Positions 8,507 through 16,272 of a stretch of DNA of 64,000 nucleotides are shown piece by piece. The notes beneath the pieces were generated by a model. The model did no database searches, had not been told where the DNA came from, and saw only the letters and a list, made by a program, of their open reading frames with translations. A program made the position numbers and the translations under genes. The stretch is from Weeksellaceae bacterium (GTDB taxonomy: Bacteria > Bacteroidota > Bacteroidia > Flavobacteriales > Weeksellaceae): positions 3,162,001 through 3,226,000 of the forward strand of contig OX460916.1 of NCBI GenBank assembly GCA_949788275.1, in the 5' to 3' direction. Position 1 is the stretch's first letter; every line of letters starts with the position of its first letter.

Positions 8507-9649
8507 ATGGATTTTTTAATCAATGAAAACTTAAGTTTGATTGCACAATCAGCAAGGGAATTTGCCAAACAACATATTGAACCACACATTATGGAGTGGG
8601 ATGAAGCGCAAACTTTTCCAGTAGAAGTGTTTAAAGAGCTTGGGAAAATGGGATTCATGGGGATTCTAGTACCAGAAGAATTAGGTGGAAGCGGATTGGG
8701 GTATGATGAATACGTTAGTATTGTCGACGAAATCTCGCAAGTTGATCCTTCAATTGGTTTATCAGTTGCAGCCCATAATTCTTTATGTACAAACCACATT
8801 TTAACGTTCGGTAACGAAGAACAAAAGAAACGTTGGATTCCGAAATTAGCAACCGCCGAATGGATTGGTGCTTGGGGTCTAACTGAGCACAATACAGGAT
8901 CTGATGCTGGTGGTATGAGCACAACAGCGCGTAAAGAAGGTGATGAATGGGTTATTAATGGTGCAAAAAACTTTATTACACACGCTATCTCAGGAGATAT
9001 TGCTGTTGTGATGACCCGTACCGGTGAAAAAGGAGAAGCCAATAATGCGACTGCCTTTGTAATCGAAAAAGGAACACCAGGATTCACTTCAGGAAAAAAA
9101 GAAAATAAATTAGGGATGCGTGCTTCGGAAACAGCTGAATTAATTTTTGATAATGTACGTATATCCGATGCGAACCGTTTAGGTGAAGTAGGGGGTGGTT
9201 TTAAACAAGCCTTAGCCATTTTAGATGGTGGAAGAATTTCTATAGCAGCTCTTAGTTTAGGAATTGCAAAAGGCGCTTACAATGCGTCTTTAAAATATGC
9301 CAAAGAACGTCATCAATTTGGCCAAGCGATTGCCAATTTCCAAGCAATCAATTTCAAATTAGCAGAAATGGCCACTGAAATTGAAGCATCAGAATTATTA
9401 ATTCGCAAAGCGAGTTTCTTAAAAAATAATAAACAACCCATGACCACTATTGGTGCAATGTGTAAATATTACGCCTCAGAAGCTTGTGTGAAAGTGGCAA
9501 ACGAAGCCGTTCAAATATTTGGAGGTTACGGATATACCAAAGATTTCCCCGTAGAGAAATTCTACAGAGACTCGAAGTTATGTACCATTGGAGAGGGGAC
9601 AACCGAGATTCAGAAATTGGTTATTGGAAGAAATATTTTAAAAGATTAA
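8507..9649 (+). CDS. Short-chain-type acyl-CoA dehydrogenase
   Basis: 380 residues from the ATG at 8507; the open frame continues up to a TTG at 8456, but that extension overlaps the promoter. This FAD enzyme makes the first double bond in acyl-CoA during beta-oxidation or branched-chain amino acid breakdown, passing electrons to electron-transfer flavoprotein. Marks: the FAD-binding segment AWGLTEHNTGSDAGG, FQAINFKLAEMATEIEA, and the catalytic base Glu363 in IGEGTTEIQ near the C-terminus. The length and pattern fit the SCAD/butyryl-CoA group best; the exact chain length cannot be read. It is monocistronic, followed by the rpsU promoter. Confidence 0.92.
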   Translation: MDFLINENLSLIAQSAREFAKQHIEPHIMEWDEAQTFPVEVFKELGKMGFMGILVPEELGGSGLGYDEYVSIVDEISQVDPSIGLSVAAHNSLCTNHILTFGNEEQKKRWIPKLATAEWIGAWGLTEHNTGSDAGGMSTTARKEGDEWVINGAKNFITHAISGDIAVVMTRTGEKGEANNATAFVIEKGTPGFTSGKKENKLGMRASETAELIFDNVRISDANRLGEVGGGFKQALAILDGGRISIAALSLGIAKGAYNASLKYAKERHQFGQAIANFQAINFKLAEMATEIEASELLIRKASFLKNNKQPMTTIGAMCKYYASEACVKVANEAVQIFGGYGYTKDFPVEKFYRDSKLCTIGEGTTEIQKLVIGRNILKD

Positions 9650-9659
9650 TAAGAAAGTA

Positions 9660-9690
9660 TTTGGTTACTATCGAAAGAGTTGTATATTTG
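9660..9690 (+). promoter_or_regulatory. Canonical Bacteroidota promoter of rpsU
   Basis: TTTG at 9660-9663, 19 nt, then TATATTTG at 9683-9690: a full match to the -33/-7 consensus, 27 bp before the rpsU ATG. Confidence 0.85.
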
Positions 9691-9717
9691 CAATCTTAAA
9701 AAGAAATAGATAAAATT

Positions 9718-9912
9718 ATGTTGATTATACCAGTAAAAGACGGAGAGTCAATCGAAAGAGCTCTAAAAAAATACAAAAGAAAATTTGATAAAACAGGAGT
9801 TGTACGTAAGCTAAGAGCGCGTCAACAGTTTATTAAGCCTTCGGTTACAAAACGTATTAAAATGAGTAGAGCAATCTACAAACAAGCTTTAATCGAGAAG
9901 GAAGAGGCTTAG
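9718..9912 (+). CDS. rpsU: 30S ribosomal protein S21
   Basis: 64 residues, basic, with the family start MLIIPVKDGESIERALKKYK and the internal FDKTGVVRKLRARQ. In Bacteroidota S21 sits near the anti-Shine-Dalgarno end of 16S rRNA and is linked to its sequestration. It has a full consensus promoter and a strong hairpin terminator immediately before the next gene. The position before a Xer recombinase gene and hpf is common in Flavobacteriia. Confidence 0.97.
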   Translation: MLIIPVKDGESIERALKKYKRKFDKTGVVRKLRARQQFIKPSVTKRIKMSRAIYKQALIEKEEA

Positions 9913-9953
9913 ATCTTATTTACCTTATAAAGAAATTCTCTATAATTTCTGTT

Positions 9954-9996
9954 AACCTATTTATGAAAGTACTAACTTTGATAAATAGGTTTTTTT
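9954..9996 (+). terminator. rpsU terminator hairpin that also contains the xer -7 element
   Basis: Arms 9954-9964 and 9981-9991 pair over 11 bp. After one G-G mismatch, 9966-9970 pairs with 9975-9979 around an ACTA loop. Seven T follow at 9990-9996 and the next gene starts at 9997. TAACTTTG at 9973-9980 fits TAnnTTTG and lies inside the hairpin. Confidence 0.85.
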
Positions 9997-10905
9997 ATGC
10001 AATACATTCAACCCTTTTTAGATTATTTACTGCTGGAGAAAAACTTTTCTCCTTTAACTGTTGTTAGTTACCGTCGTGATCTCGACGATTTTTTAATTTT
10101 TTATGAATCAGAAGAAGGCGAGCAAACGATGCACAGTGCCTCGCGTAACCATATTCGCGCGTTTATGATGGTCTTGTCACAAGATGGTAAGACAGAGCGC
10201 ACCGTTAACCGTAAGCTAAGTGCTCTGCGCAGCTATTACCGCTATTTAATCAAAGAAAGTGTCCTTGAGGTGAATCCAATCGAGCAAATTCAATCTTTAA
10301 AGCAAACCAAGGAGGTGATTATACCTTTTACCAAACAAGAGATGGAAAGCCTTTTGGGAAATGATGCGTTTTTTTCAGATGATTTCAATGGGATTCGCGA
10401 TCGTTTAATGATCGAGTTGATGTACCAAACCGGTATCCGCCGGGCAGAGTTAATTACTTTAACACAGAAAAATATCGATGAAAATACGTTGAGCATTAAG
10501 GTGTTGGGAAAAAGAAATAAAGAGCGTATTATCCCCATTGCTGCCCCATTGTTGGCTAAAATAAAAGAATATCAAGCGTTGCGAGATCAATTAAGAATTC
10601 ACCCGATTGAAGCGGTTTTTGTCACCGAAAAAGGGAAACCTTTGTACGATAAGCTTGTGTATTCAAAAGTAAAATATTACCTTAGTTTAATCAGTGAAAA
10701 GAGCAAGAAAAGTCCTCATATGTTGAGGCACTCTTTTGCGACCCATATGTTAGATGCTGGTGCAGATCTGAATGCAGTGAAGGATATCTTAGGGCATTCA
10801 AGTTTGTCGTCGACCCAAGTCTATACCCATGGGAGCATAGAGAATCTAAAAAAAGTGTTTAATCAAGCTCACCCTAGGGAGAGTAAAAAACGAAAAGATT
10901 TATGA
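9997..10905 (+). CDS. xerC: Tyrosine recombinase, XerC/XerD type
   Basis: 302 residues, typical of Xer proteins that resolve chromosome dimers at dif. N-terminal SAM-like core-binding domain (residues ~1-85), then the catalytic domain with Arg148 (TGIRRAEL), Lys172, His241 and Arg244 (HMLRHSFATH), His267 (LGHSS) and the nucleophile Tyr276 (VYTH). All catalytic residues are present. The housekeeping setting (rpsU before, hpf overlapping by 4 bp) speaks for a chromosomal Xer and against a mobile-element integrase. Whether it is the XerC or XerD paralogue is uncertain. The start lies directly after the rpsU terminator. Confidence 0.9.
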   Translation: MQYIQPFLDYLLLEKNFSPLTVVSYRRDLDDFLIFYESEEGEQTMHSASRNHIRAFMMVLSQDGKTERTVNRKLSALRSYYRYLIKESVLEVNPIEQIQSLKQTKEVIIPFTKQEMESLLGNDAFFSDDFNGIRDRLMIELMYQTGIRRAELITLTQKNIDENTLSIKVLGKRNKERIIPIAAPLLAKIKEYQALRDQLRIHPIEAVFVTEKGKPLYDKLVYSKVKYYLSLISEKSKKSPHMLRHSFATHMLDAGADLNAVKDILGHSSLSSTQVYTHGSIENLKKVFNQAHPRESKKRKDL

Positions 10906-11201
10906 CAATTAACGTTCAAGCAGTTAACTTTGATGCTAAACCCGGTTTAGAGGAGTTCCTAGTGAAAAAATTATCAAAACTATCGGTTTTATCAGACGAC
11001 ATTATCGGTGCTCAAGTTTTCTTAAAAGTGGAGAATATCTCTGAAAAAAATAACAAATCAGTGGATATTCGTTTAGAGGTTCCAGGCGATGATATTGTGG
11101 TTAATAAAATTGGTGAATCATTCGAGGAATCAATTGATTTAGCGGTGGATACATTAAAGAGATTGGTGATTCGAAAAAAAGAGAAAATAAACGATCGTTA
11201 A
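10902..11201 (+). CDS. hpf: Ribosome hibernation promoting factor (HPF/RaiA family), short form
   Basis: 99 residues, beta-alpha-beta-beta-beta-alpha pattern (MTINVQAVNFDAKPGLEEFL... LAVDTLKRLVIRKKEK). It binds the 30S decoding region and helps form inactive ribosomes in stationary phase. It lacks the C-terminal dimerisation domain of long HPF. The ATG overlaps the xer stop (ATGA), so the two are translationally coupled. A promoter for the tRNA cluster follows about 40 bp downstream. Confidence 0.93.
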   Translation: MTINVQAVNFDAKPGLEEFLVKKLSKLSVLSDDIIGAQVFLKVENISEKNNKSVDIRLEVPGDDIVVNKIGESFEESIDLAVDTLKRLVIRKKEKINDR

Positions 11202-11238
11202 ACGTAACAATAAATTAATCGAAAAAATGATTCAAAAA

Positions 11239-11269
11239 TTTGGTTAATTCAAAAAACTACGTAAATTTG
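11239..11269 (+). promoter_or_regulatory. Promoter P1 of the tRNA-tuf region
   Basis: TTTG at 11239-11242, 19 nt, TAAATTTG at 11262-11269: full Bacteroidota consensus, about 70 bp before the first tRNA. Confidence 0.85.
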
Positions 11270-11297
11270 CAGTCCGTTATACAAAGATATACTTTTG
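11266..11297 (+). promoter_or_regulatory. Possible overlapping second promoter P2 of the tRNA-tuf region
   Basis: The TTTG at the end of P1's -7 box (11266-11269) is 20 nt from TACTTTTG at 11290-11297, which also fits TAnnTTTG, so the P1 -7 box could double as a -33 box for P2. Confidence 0.45.
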
Positions 11298-11314
11298 GTA
11301 ACGGACTGTTCTTT
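11270..11314 (+). terminator. Leader hairpin between the tRNA promoter and tRNA-Thr (attenuator or hpf terminator)
   Basis: Perfect 10-bp stem CAGTCCGTTA/TAACGGACTG (11270-11279 with 11299-11308) with a 19-nt loop, followed by TTCTTT. It may end hpf transcripts, attenuate P1 transcripts, or be removed during tRNA processing. The T run is weak. Confidence 0.5.
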
Positions 11315-11339
11315 AACAATAGTTCAAGATTTTAAAAAT

Positions 11340-11413
11340 GCCGATGTAGCTCAGTTGGCTAGAGCAGCTGATTTGTAATCAGCAGGTCGTGGGTTCGAGT
11401 CCCTCCATCGGCT
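11340..11413 (+). tRNA. tRNA-Thr (anticodon TGT)
   Basis: Cloverleaf with acceptor stem GCCGATG/CATCGGC, D-loop AGCTCAGTTGGCTAGAGC, anticodon arm CTGATT-TGT-AATCAG and T arm GTGGGTTCGAGTCC. CCA is not encoded. First of four clustered tRNAs before tuf. Confidence 0.97.
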
Positions 11414-11451
11414 CTATTTTTTTAAAAAAGAACACCATTAAATACAAACAA

Positions 11452-11533
11452 GGGGAGATACTCAAGCGGCCAACGAGGACGGACTGTAAATCCGTTGGTT
11501 TCACCTTCGCAGGTTCGAATCCTGCTCTCCCCA
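11452..11533 (+). tRNA. tRNA-Tyr (anticodon GTA)
   Basis: 82-nt class II tRNA with a long variable arm. Acceptor stem GGGGAGA/TCTCCCC, anticodon loop CTGTAAA within GGACTGTAAATCC, T arm GCAGGTTCGAATCCTGC. CCA is not encoded. Confidence 0.97.
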
Positions 11534-11568
11534 CGTTTCTTTTGAACTAAAAATTAGTTTAAAAAGAT

Positions 11569-11598
11569 TTTGTGAATTCAAATTAAGTTTTAAATTTG
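11569..11598 (+). promoter_or_regulatory. Promoter before tRNA-Gly
   Basis: TTTG at 11569-11572, 18 nt, TAAATTTG at 11591-11598, ending 18 bp before tRNA-Gly. This suggests that the second half of the tRNA cluster and tuf have their own promoter. Confidence 0.75.
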
Positions 11599-11616
11599 CA
11601 AAGCTTTAATAGAGAG

Positions 11617-11689
11617 GCGGGAATAGCTCAATTGGTAGAGCGTCAGCCTTCCAAGCTGAATGTTGCGAGTTCGAGTCTCGTTTCCCGCT
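11617..11689 (+). tRNA. tRNA-Gly (anticodon TCC)
   Basis: 73 nt. Acceptor GCGGGAA/TTCCCGC, anticodon arm TCAGCCTTCCAAGCTGA with TCC, T arm GCGAGTTCGAGTCTCG. CCA is not encoded. Confidence 0.97.
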
Positions 11690-11698
11690 CTAATTTTG

Positions 11699-11770
11699 GC
11701 CGATGTAGCTCAGGGGTAGAGTGCGTCCTTGGTAAGGACGAGGTCGTGGGTTCAAATCCCATCGTTGGCT
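11699..11770 (+). tRNA. tRNA-Thr (anticodon GGT)
   Basis: 72 nt. Acceptor GCCGATG pairs with CGTTGGC using two G-T pairs. Anticodon arm GTCCTTGGTAAGGAC with GGT, T arm GTGGGTTCAAATCCCAT. It lies 9 nt after tRNA-Gly and 126 bp before tuf. Confidence 0.96.
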
Positions 11771-11896
11771 CAGATAGCTGAGAAAGCTCATTCAAATTGG
11801 GAAAATACTTTATAAGTAAAGGTTTTTTAGCCTTTATTAAATCATTATAAAATATTTTTAATTTAAGTATAACAATAGAAATTAATAAAAAGTAAC

Positions 11897-13084
11897 ATGG
11901 CAAAGGAAACCTTTCAACGTAACAAGCCGCACTTAAATATTGGTACTATTGGTCACGTTGACCATGGTAAAACCACTTTGACTGCAGCAATTACTAAAGT
12001 ATTAGCTGATGCTGGATTTTCAGAAGCAAAAGCTTTTGATCAGATAGATAACGCTCCAGAAGAAAAAGAAAGAGGTATTACAATTAATACATCTCACGTA
12101 GAATATGAAACGGCGAACAGACACTACGCACACGTAGATTGTCCTGGTCACGCGGATTATGTTAAAAACATGGTAACGGGTGCAGCACAAATGGATGGTG
12201 GTATCTTAGTAGTAGCTGCTACTGATGGTCCAATGCCTCAAACACGTGAGCACATCTTATTATGTCGCCAGGTAAACGTTCCTCGTATCGTTGTTTTCTT
12301 AAACAAAGTTGATATGGTTGATGACGAAGAGTTATTAGAATTAGTTGATATGGAAGTTAGAGACTTATTGTCTTCTTACGAGTACGACGGTGACAATACT
12401 CCAGTTATCCAAGGATCTGCATTAGGTGCATTAAACGGTGAGCCAAAATGGGTTGATACAGTATTAGAGCTTATGGCTGCTGTTGATGTTTGGATCGAAC
12501 AACCAGTTCGTGAGTCAGACAAACCATTCTTAATGCCAGTAGAAGATGTATTCTCTATTACAGGACGTGGTACTGTAGCAACAGGACGTATCGAAGCAGG
12601 TGTTATTAACACAGGTGATGCAGTTGATATCGTTGGTATGGGTGAAGAGAAAATGACTTCAACTGTAACAGGGGTAGAGATGTTCCGTAAAATCTTAGAT
12701 AGAGGTGAAGCAGGAGATAACGTAGGTTTATTACTACGTGGTGTTGAGAAAGCTGATATCCGTCGTGGTATGGTAATCGCGAAAGCGGGATCTGTAACTC
12801 CACACAAAAAATTCAAAGCGGAGGTTTATATCTTAACAAAAGAAGAAGGAGGTCGTCACACACCTTTCCACAACAGATACCGTCCACAATTCTACGTTCG
12901 TACAACTGACGTAACTGGAGAGATCCACTTACCAGAAGGAGTAGAGATGGTATTACCAGGGGATAACTTAACGATTACCGTTGATTTATTACAACCTATC
13001 GCATTAAACAGTGGTTTACGTTTTGCAATCCGTGAGGGAGGTAGAACAGTAGGAGCTGGTCAGGTAACTGAAATCTTAGAATAA
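11897..13084 (+). CDS. tuf: Translation elongation factor Tu
   Basis: 395 residues. The GTPase that delivers aminoacyl-tRNA to the ribosome. G-domain motifs: GHVDHGKT (residues ~19-26), RGITIN switch I, DCPGH (~81-85), NKVD (~136-139), GSAL. Domain 2 ([14 protein letters not shown]) and domain 3 ([13 protein letters not shown]) are complete. It follows four tRNA genes as in the ancestral bacterial order. No separate promoter motif is seen in the 126-bp gap after tRNA-Thr, so it is probably co-transcribed and released by tRNA processing. Confidence 0.99.
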   Translation: MAKETFQRNKPHLNIGTIGHVDHGKTTLTAAITKVLADAGFSEAKAFDQIDNAPEEKERGITINTSHVEYETANRHYAHVDCPGHADYVKNMVTGAAQMDGGILVVAATDGPMPQTREHILLCRQVNVPRIVVFLNKVDMVDDEELLELVDMEVRDLLSSYEYDGDNTPVIQGSALGALNGEPKWVDTVLELMAAVDVWIEQPVRESDKPFLMPVEDVFSITGRGTVATGRIEAGVINTGDAVDIVGMGEEKMTSTVTGVEMFRKILDRGEAGDNVGLLLRGVEKADIRRGMVIAKAGSVTPHKKFKAEVYILTKEEGGRHTPFHNRYRPQFYVRTTDVTGEIHLPEGVEMVLPGDNLTITVDLLQPIALNSGLRFAIREGGRTVGAGQVTEILE

Positions 13085-13114
13085 GAAATTATTCCATTAT
13101 AATACATAAGAAGT

Positions 13115-13149
13115 AGGTAGTCTTCTTTATAAAAGACTACCTCTTTTTT
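13115..13149 (+). terminator. Rho-independent terminator of tuf
   Basis: 10-bp perfect stem AGGTAGTCTT/AAGACTACCT (13115-13124 with 13133-13142), 8-nt loop, then C and six T. It lies 5 bp before tRNA-Trp, so either termination is partial or tRNA-Trp/secE are transcribed from elsewhere. Confidence 0.85.
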
Positions 13150-13154
13150 ATTCT

Positions 13155-13225
13155 ACGGGCATAGTTCAATGGTAGAATAGCGGTCTCCAAAACCGTTGAT
13201 CAGGGTTCGAATCCTTGTGCCCGTG
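13155..13225 (+). tRNA. tRNA-Trp (anticodon CCA)
   Basis: 71 nt. Acceptor ACGGGCA/TGCCCGT with G discriminator, anticodon arm CGGTCTCCAAAACCG, T arm CAGGGTTCGAATCCTTG. It sits 15 bp before secE, a placement common in Bacteroidota. Confidence 0.97.
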
Positions 13226-13240
13226 CTAATTTACAACGAT

Positions 13241-13432
13241 ATGAAAATCGTACAATACGTTAAAGAATCTTATTCAGAGTTCAGAGAACACGTTACGTGG
13301 CCTACATGGGCTCAGCTTCAGAAAGATACGATGATTGTTACAATAGCTACTATTTTGTTAGCTATATTTTTGTATATAGTTGATTCGGTATTTGCGAAAT
13401 CGCTGTATACAATCTATGAAACACTAAGATAA
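13241..13432 (+). CDS. secE: Preprotein translocase subunit SecE
   Basis: 63 residues from the ATG at 13241. An open frame begins at 13196, but inside tRNA-Trp, so that start is rejected. MKIVQYVKESYSEFREHVTWP is the amphipathic helix typical of short SecE, followed by one membrane segment (residues ~32-52). SecE clamps SecY in the inner-membrane channel. Its position before nusG is universal in bacteria. Confidence 0.95.
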   Translation: MKIVQYVKESYSEFREHVTWPTWAQLQKDTMIVTIATILLAIFLYIVDSVFAKSLYTIYETLR

Positions 13433-13470
13433 TTAGTAAGTAATTAATCCGTTTAGTAATAATAAGAATC

Positions 13471-14016
13471 ATGAGTGAAAAAAAATGGTATGTAATCAAA
13501 ACCGTATCTGGACAAGAGATCAAGGTAAAAGATTATATTGAAAGAGAAATTCAATACCAAGATTTGAATGATTATGTAGGGCAGATTGTTGTTCCTATGG
13601 AAAAAGTGATTCAAATGCGAAACGGTAAAAAATATCAAAAAGAAAAAGTGCATTTCCCAGGATATGTGATGGTGGAAGCTTCCCTAACAGGAGAGGTACC
13701 TCATGTGATTAAAAATATCCCAGGAGTGATCAGCTTCTTAAGTGCAACGAAAGGAGGAGATCCTGTTCCGATGCGTCCTTCTGAAGTGAACCGTATGCTA
13801 GGGAAAGTTGATGAACTAGCAGAAAACATCGATACAATGATTGGTACTTCATATATTACGGGAGATACGGTCAAAGTAATCGATGGTCCTTTTAATGGAT
13901 TCAATGGAACTATTGAAAGAATCATTGAAGACAAACGTAAATTAGAGGTGATGGTTTTAATCTTCGGACGAAAAACCCCTTTAGAGTTAAACTTCACACA
14001 AGTAGAGAAAATTTAG
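13471..14016 (+). CDS. nusG: Transcription termination/antitermination factor NusG
   Basis: 181 residues. N-terminal NGN domain (KKWYVIKTVSGQEIKVKDYI... FPGYVMVEA) and C-terminal KOW domain (GDTVKVIDGPFNGFNGTIERI). It binds the RNA polymerase clamp and couples transcription to translation. It is the first gene of the nusG-rplKAJL-rpoBC run. Confidence 0.98.
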   Translation: MSEKKWYVIKTVSGQEIKVKDYIEREIQYQDLNDYVGQIVVPMEKVIQMRNGKKYQKEKVHFPGYVMVEASLTGEVPHVIKNIPGVISFLSATKGGDPVPMRPSEVNRMLGKVDELAENIDTMIGTSYITGDTVKVIDGPFNGFNGTIERIIEDKRKLEVMVLIFGRKTPLELNFTQVEKI

Positions 14017-14055
14017 GCTGCTTCCACATAAACGCTTAATTTTAAGATTAAAAAA

Positions 14056-14496
14056 ATGGCAAAAAGAATTGAAAAAGTTGTAAAACTTCAAGTTAAAGGA
14101 GGTTCTGCAAATCCTTCGCCACCGGTTGGACCTGCTTTAGGGGCTGCTGGTGTTAACATTATGGAGTTTTGTAAACAGTTTAACGGTCGTACACAAGAGA
14201 AACAAGGGCAAATTTTACCTGTTGTTATCACCGTGTACCAAGACAAATCATTTGATTTCGTAATTAAAACGCCTCCAGCTGCTATCCAGTTGATGGACGC
14301 TGCGAAATTAAAAAAAGGATCAGGTGTTCCCAACCGTCAAAAAGTAGGGGCAATCACTTGGGATCAAGTAAGAGCTATTGCTGAAGACAAATTAGCAGAT
14401 ATGAACTGTTTTACTGTTGAATCGGCTATGAAAATGGTTTCTGGTACTGCACGTTCTATGGGTATAACTGTAAAAGGCGGACAAGCTCCAGAATAA
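14056..14496 (+). CDS. rplK: 50S ribosomal protein L11
   Basis: 146 residues. [20 protein letters not shown] followed by [22 protein letters not shown] is diagnostic. It forms the stalk base with L10/L12 and binds the GTPase-associated 23S rRNA. Located 39 bp after nusG. Confidence 0.99.
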   Translation: MAKRIEKVVKLQVKGGSANPSPPVGPALGAAGVNIMEFCKQFNGRTQEKQGQILPVVITVYQDKSFDFVIKTPPAAIQLMDAAKLKKGSGVPNRQKVGAITWDQVRAIAEDKLADMNCFTVESAMKMVSGTARSMGITVKGGQAPE

Positions 14497-14514
14497 TTTA
14501 AAACATTTTAAGAA

Positions 14515-15210
14515 ATGGCAAAGTTAACAAGAAAGCAAAAGGAAGCGTCAGCTAAAATCGATAAAACGAAACTTTACTCTATGGAAGATGCGTCTTCTTT
14601 AGTGAAAGAAGTAAATTACGCGAAATATGATGCCTCTGTAGATATCGCAGTTCGTTTAGGTGTAGATCCTAAGAAAGCGAATCAAATGGTTCGTGGTGTA
14701 GTTTCTCTTCCTCACGGAACAGGGAAAGATGTTAAAGTTTTAGCATTAGTTACTCCAGACAAAGAAGCCGAAGCTAAAGCAGCAGGTGCAGACTACGTTG
14801 GATTAGATGAGTACTTACAAAAAATTAAAGAAGGTTGGACAGATGTTGACGTGATCGTTACTATGCCAGCTGTAATGGGGAAATTAGGACCATTAGGACG
14901 TATTTTAGGTCCTCGTGGATTAATGCCTAACCCTAAAGCAGGTACCGTTACTTTAGAAGTAGGTAAAGCAGTTTCAGAAGTGAAAGCTGGTAAAATCGAT
15001 TTCAAAGTTGACCGTTATGGAATTATCCATGCAGGTATTGGTAAAGTATCTTTTGATGCAGCTCAAATTAAAGATAATGCTAACGAATTAGTACAAACTT
15101 TAATTAAATTAAAACCAACTGCTTCAAAAGGAGTGTACGTTAGAAGTATTACACTTTCTACAACACAATCTGTTGGTGTACCAGTTGATCCAAAAAGTGT
15201 AAACGCTTAA
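14515..15210 (+). CDS. rplA: 50S ribosomal protein L1
   Basis: 231 residues with [20 protein letters not shown] and [10 protein letters not shown], the conserved RNA-binding loop. It forms the mobile L1 stalk at the tRNA exit site. 18 bp after rplK, 12 bp before rplJ. Confidence 0.99.
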   Translation: MAKLTRKQKEASAKIDKTKLYSMEDASSLVKEVNYAKYDASVDIAVRLGVDPKKANQMVRGVVSLPHGTGKDVKVLALVTPDKEAEAKAAGADYVGLDEYLQKIKEGWTDVDVIVTMPAVMGKLGPLGRILGPRGLMPNPKAGTVTLEVGKAVSEVKAGKIDFKVDRYGIIHAGIGKVSFDAAQIKDNANELVQTLIKLKPTASKGVYVRSITLSTTQSVGVPVDPKSVNA

Positions 15211-15222
15211 AATTAGTAGACT

Positions 15223-15762
15223 ATGGCAATGACAAAACAAGATAAAGCACAGATGATTGAAGAATTACAAGGAGTTTTAGCTTCTTCTAAAATCATCTAT
15301 TTAGCAGATATCGAAGGGTTAAACGCTGTTAATTCTACTGAATTAAGAAGAGCTTGTTATAAAAACAATGTTTCTTTACGCGTTGTAAAAAACACTTTAT
15401 TAAAGAAAGCAATGGAGCGTTCAGAAGATAAAAACTTCGAAGAGCTTTACGGATCTTTAAAAGGAAATACGGCAATCATGACTGCTGAAGTAGGAAATGC
15501 TCCTGCAAAAGTAATCGAGACATTCAGAAGAAAAGCAGAAAAACCTCTTCTTAAAGGTGCTTGGATTGAAGACAACTCTTATGTTGGTGATGATAAATTA
15601 GCTCAATTAGTTGCTCTTAAATCAAGAGAAGAATTAATTGCAGATATCGTTGCATTACTTCAATCTCCTATCCAAACCCTTATTTCTCAATTAGGAAATA
15701 AAGAGAATGAAAGCGAAGCACAAGTTGACGTTGTTGAAACGCCAGCTGCTGAGCAAGAATAA
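15223..15762 (+). CDS. rplJ: 50S ribosomal protein L10
   Basis: 179 residues. The start at 15223 gives MAMTKQDK; the ATG at 15229 is also possible. It carries [13 protein letters not shown] and GNTAIM motifs and a C-terminal helix that anchors L7/L12 dimers. The acidic end ([17 protein letters not shown]) is common in Flavobacteriia. The gap to rplA is too short for the long L10 leader known in proteobacteria. Confidence 0.98.
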   Translation: MAMTKQDKAQMIEELQGVLASSKIIYLADIEGLNAVNSTELRRACYKNNVSLRVVKNTLLKKAMERSEDKNFEELYGSLKGNTAIMTAEVGNAPAKVIETFRRKAEKPLLKGAWIEDNSYVGDDKLAQLVALKSREELIADIVALLQSPIQTLISQLGNKENESEAQVDVVETPAAEQE

Positions 15763-15805
15763 GACACACCCATATAAAATAGTTGTAATACAAAAAAATC
15801 AAACA

Positions 15806-16171
15806 ATGGCAGATTTAAAAAAATTAGCTGAAGAGTTAGTAAACTTAACAGTAATCGAAGTTAACGAATTATCAACAATCTTAAAAGACGAGTACGGTAT
15901 CGAGCCTGCTGCTGCTGCTGTAGTAGTTGCTGCTGCTGGTGCTGAAGCTGCTGAAGAGCAATCAGAATTTGATGTAATCTTAAAAGCTGCTGGTGCAAGT
16001 AAATTAGGTGTTGTTAAATTGGTTAAAGAATTAACTGGTAAAGGATTAAAAGAAGCTAAAGATTTAGTGGATTCTGTTCCTGCAGTAGTTAAAGAGGCAG
16101 TTTCTAAAGATGAAGCTGAAGCTCTTAAGAAACAGCTTGAAGAAGCTGGTGCTGAAGTTGAATTGAAGTAA
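15806..16171 (+). CDS. rplL: 50S ribosomal protein L7/L12
   Basis: 121 residues from the ATG at 15806 ([21 protein letters not shown]). The frame continues upstream into rplJ, but the family start is clear. N-terminal dimerisation domain, Ala-rich hinge at residues ~32-50, and C-terminal domain with [21 protein letters not shown] that recruits elongation factors. Confidence 0.98.
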   Translation: MADLKKLAEELVNLTVIEVNELSTILKDEYGIEPAAAAVVVAAAGAEAAEEQSEFDVILKAAGASKLGVVKLVKELTGKGLKEAKDLVDSVPAVVKEAVSKDEAEALKKQLEEAGAEVELK

Positions 16172-16191
16172 TTTTTATTACTCAAAAATAT

Positions 16192-16233
16192 AGGTTTGGG
16201 CCTTCACAGCTTGTGATAGGTCCAAGCCTTTTT
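16192..16233 (+). terminator. Hairpin between rplL and rpoB (attenuating terminator)
   Basis: 12-bp outer stem (16192-16203 with 16218-16229, two G-T pairs) topped by a 5-bp stem TCACA/TGTGA, then five T. Its place 39 bp before rpoB resembles the partial terminator that lowers rpoBC expression relative to ribosomal proteins in other bacteria. Confidence 0.8.
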
Positions 16234-16272
16234 ACGCATAAAGTCATTATATAAACCAAAATTCGTTCGAAA

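Noticed and set aside
8464-9219. Minus-strand open frame of 251 codons inside the acyl-CoA dehydrogenase gene
   Set aside because: Ser/Pro-rich shadow of a well-defined enzyme on the other strand, with no own context.
9997-10905. Integrase of a mobile element
   Set aside because: Although a tyrosine recombinase, it sits between rpsU and hpf, overlaps hpf, and no attachment-site repeats or cargo are seen; a chromosomal Xer fits better. The adjacent tRNAs are intact without duplicated 3' ends.
11643-11903. Minus-strand open frame of 86 codons across the tRNA-Gly and tRNA-Thr genes
   Set aside because: It is the antisense translation of tRNA genes (TRLELATFS, TMGFEPTTSS), a well-known false protein. 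The plus-strand frame at 11596-11781 is rejected for the same reason.
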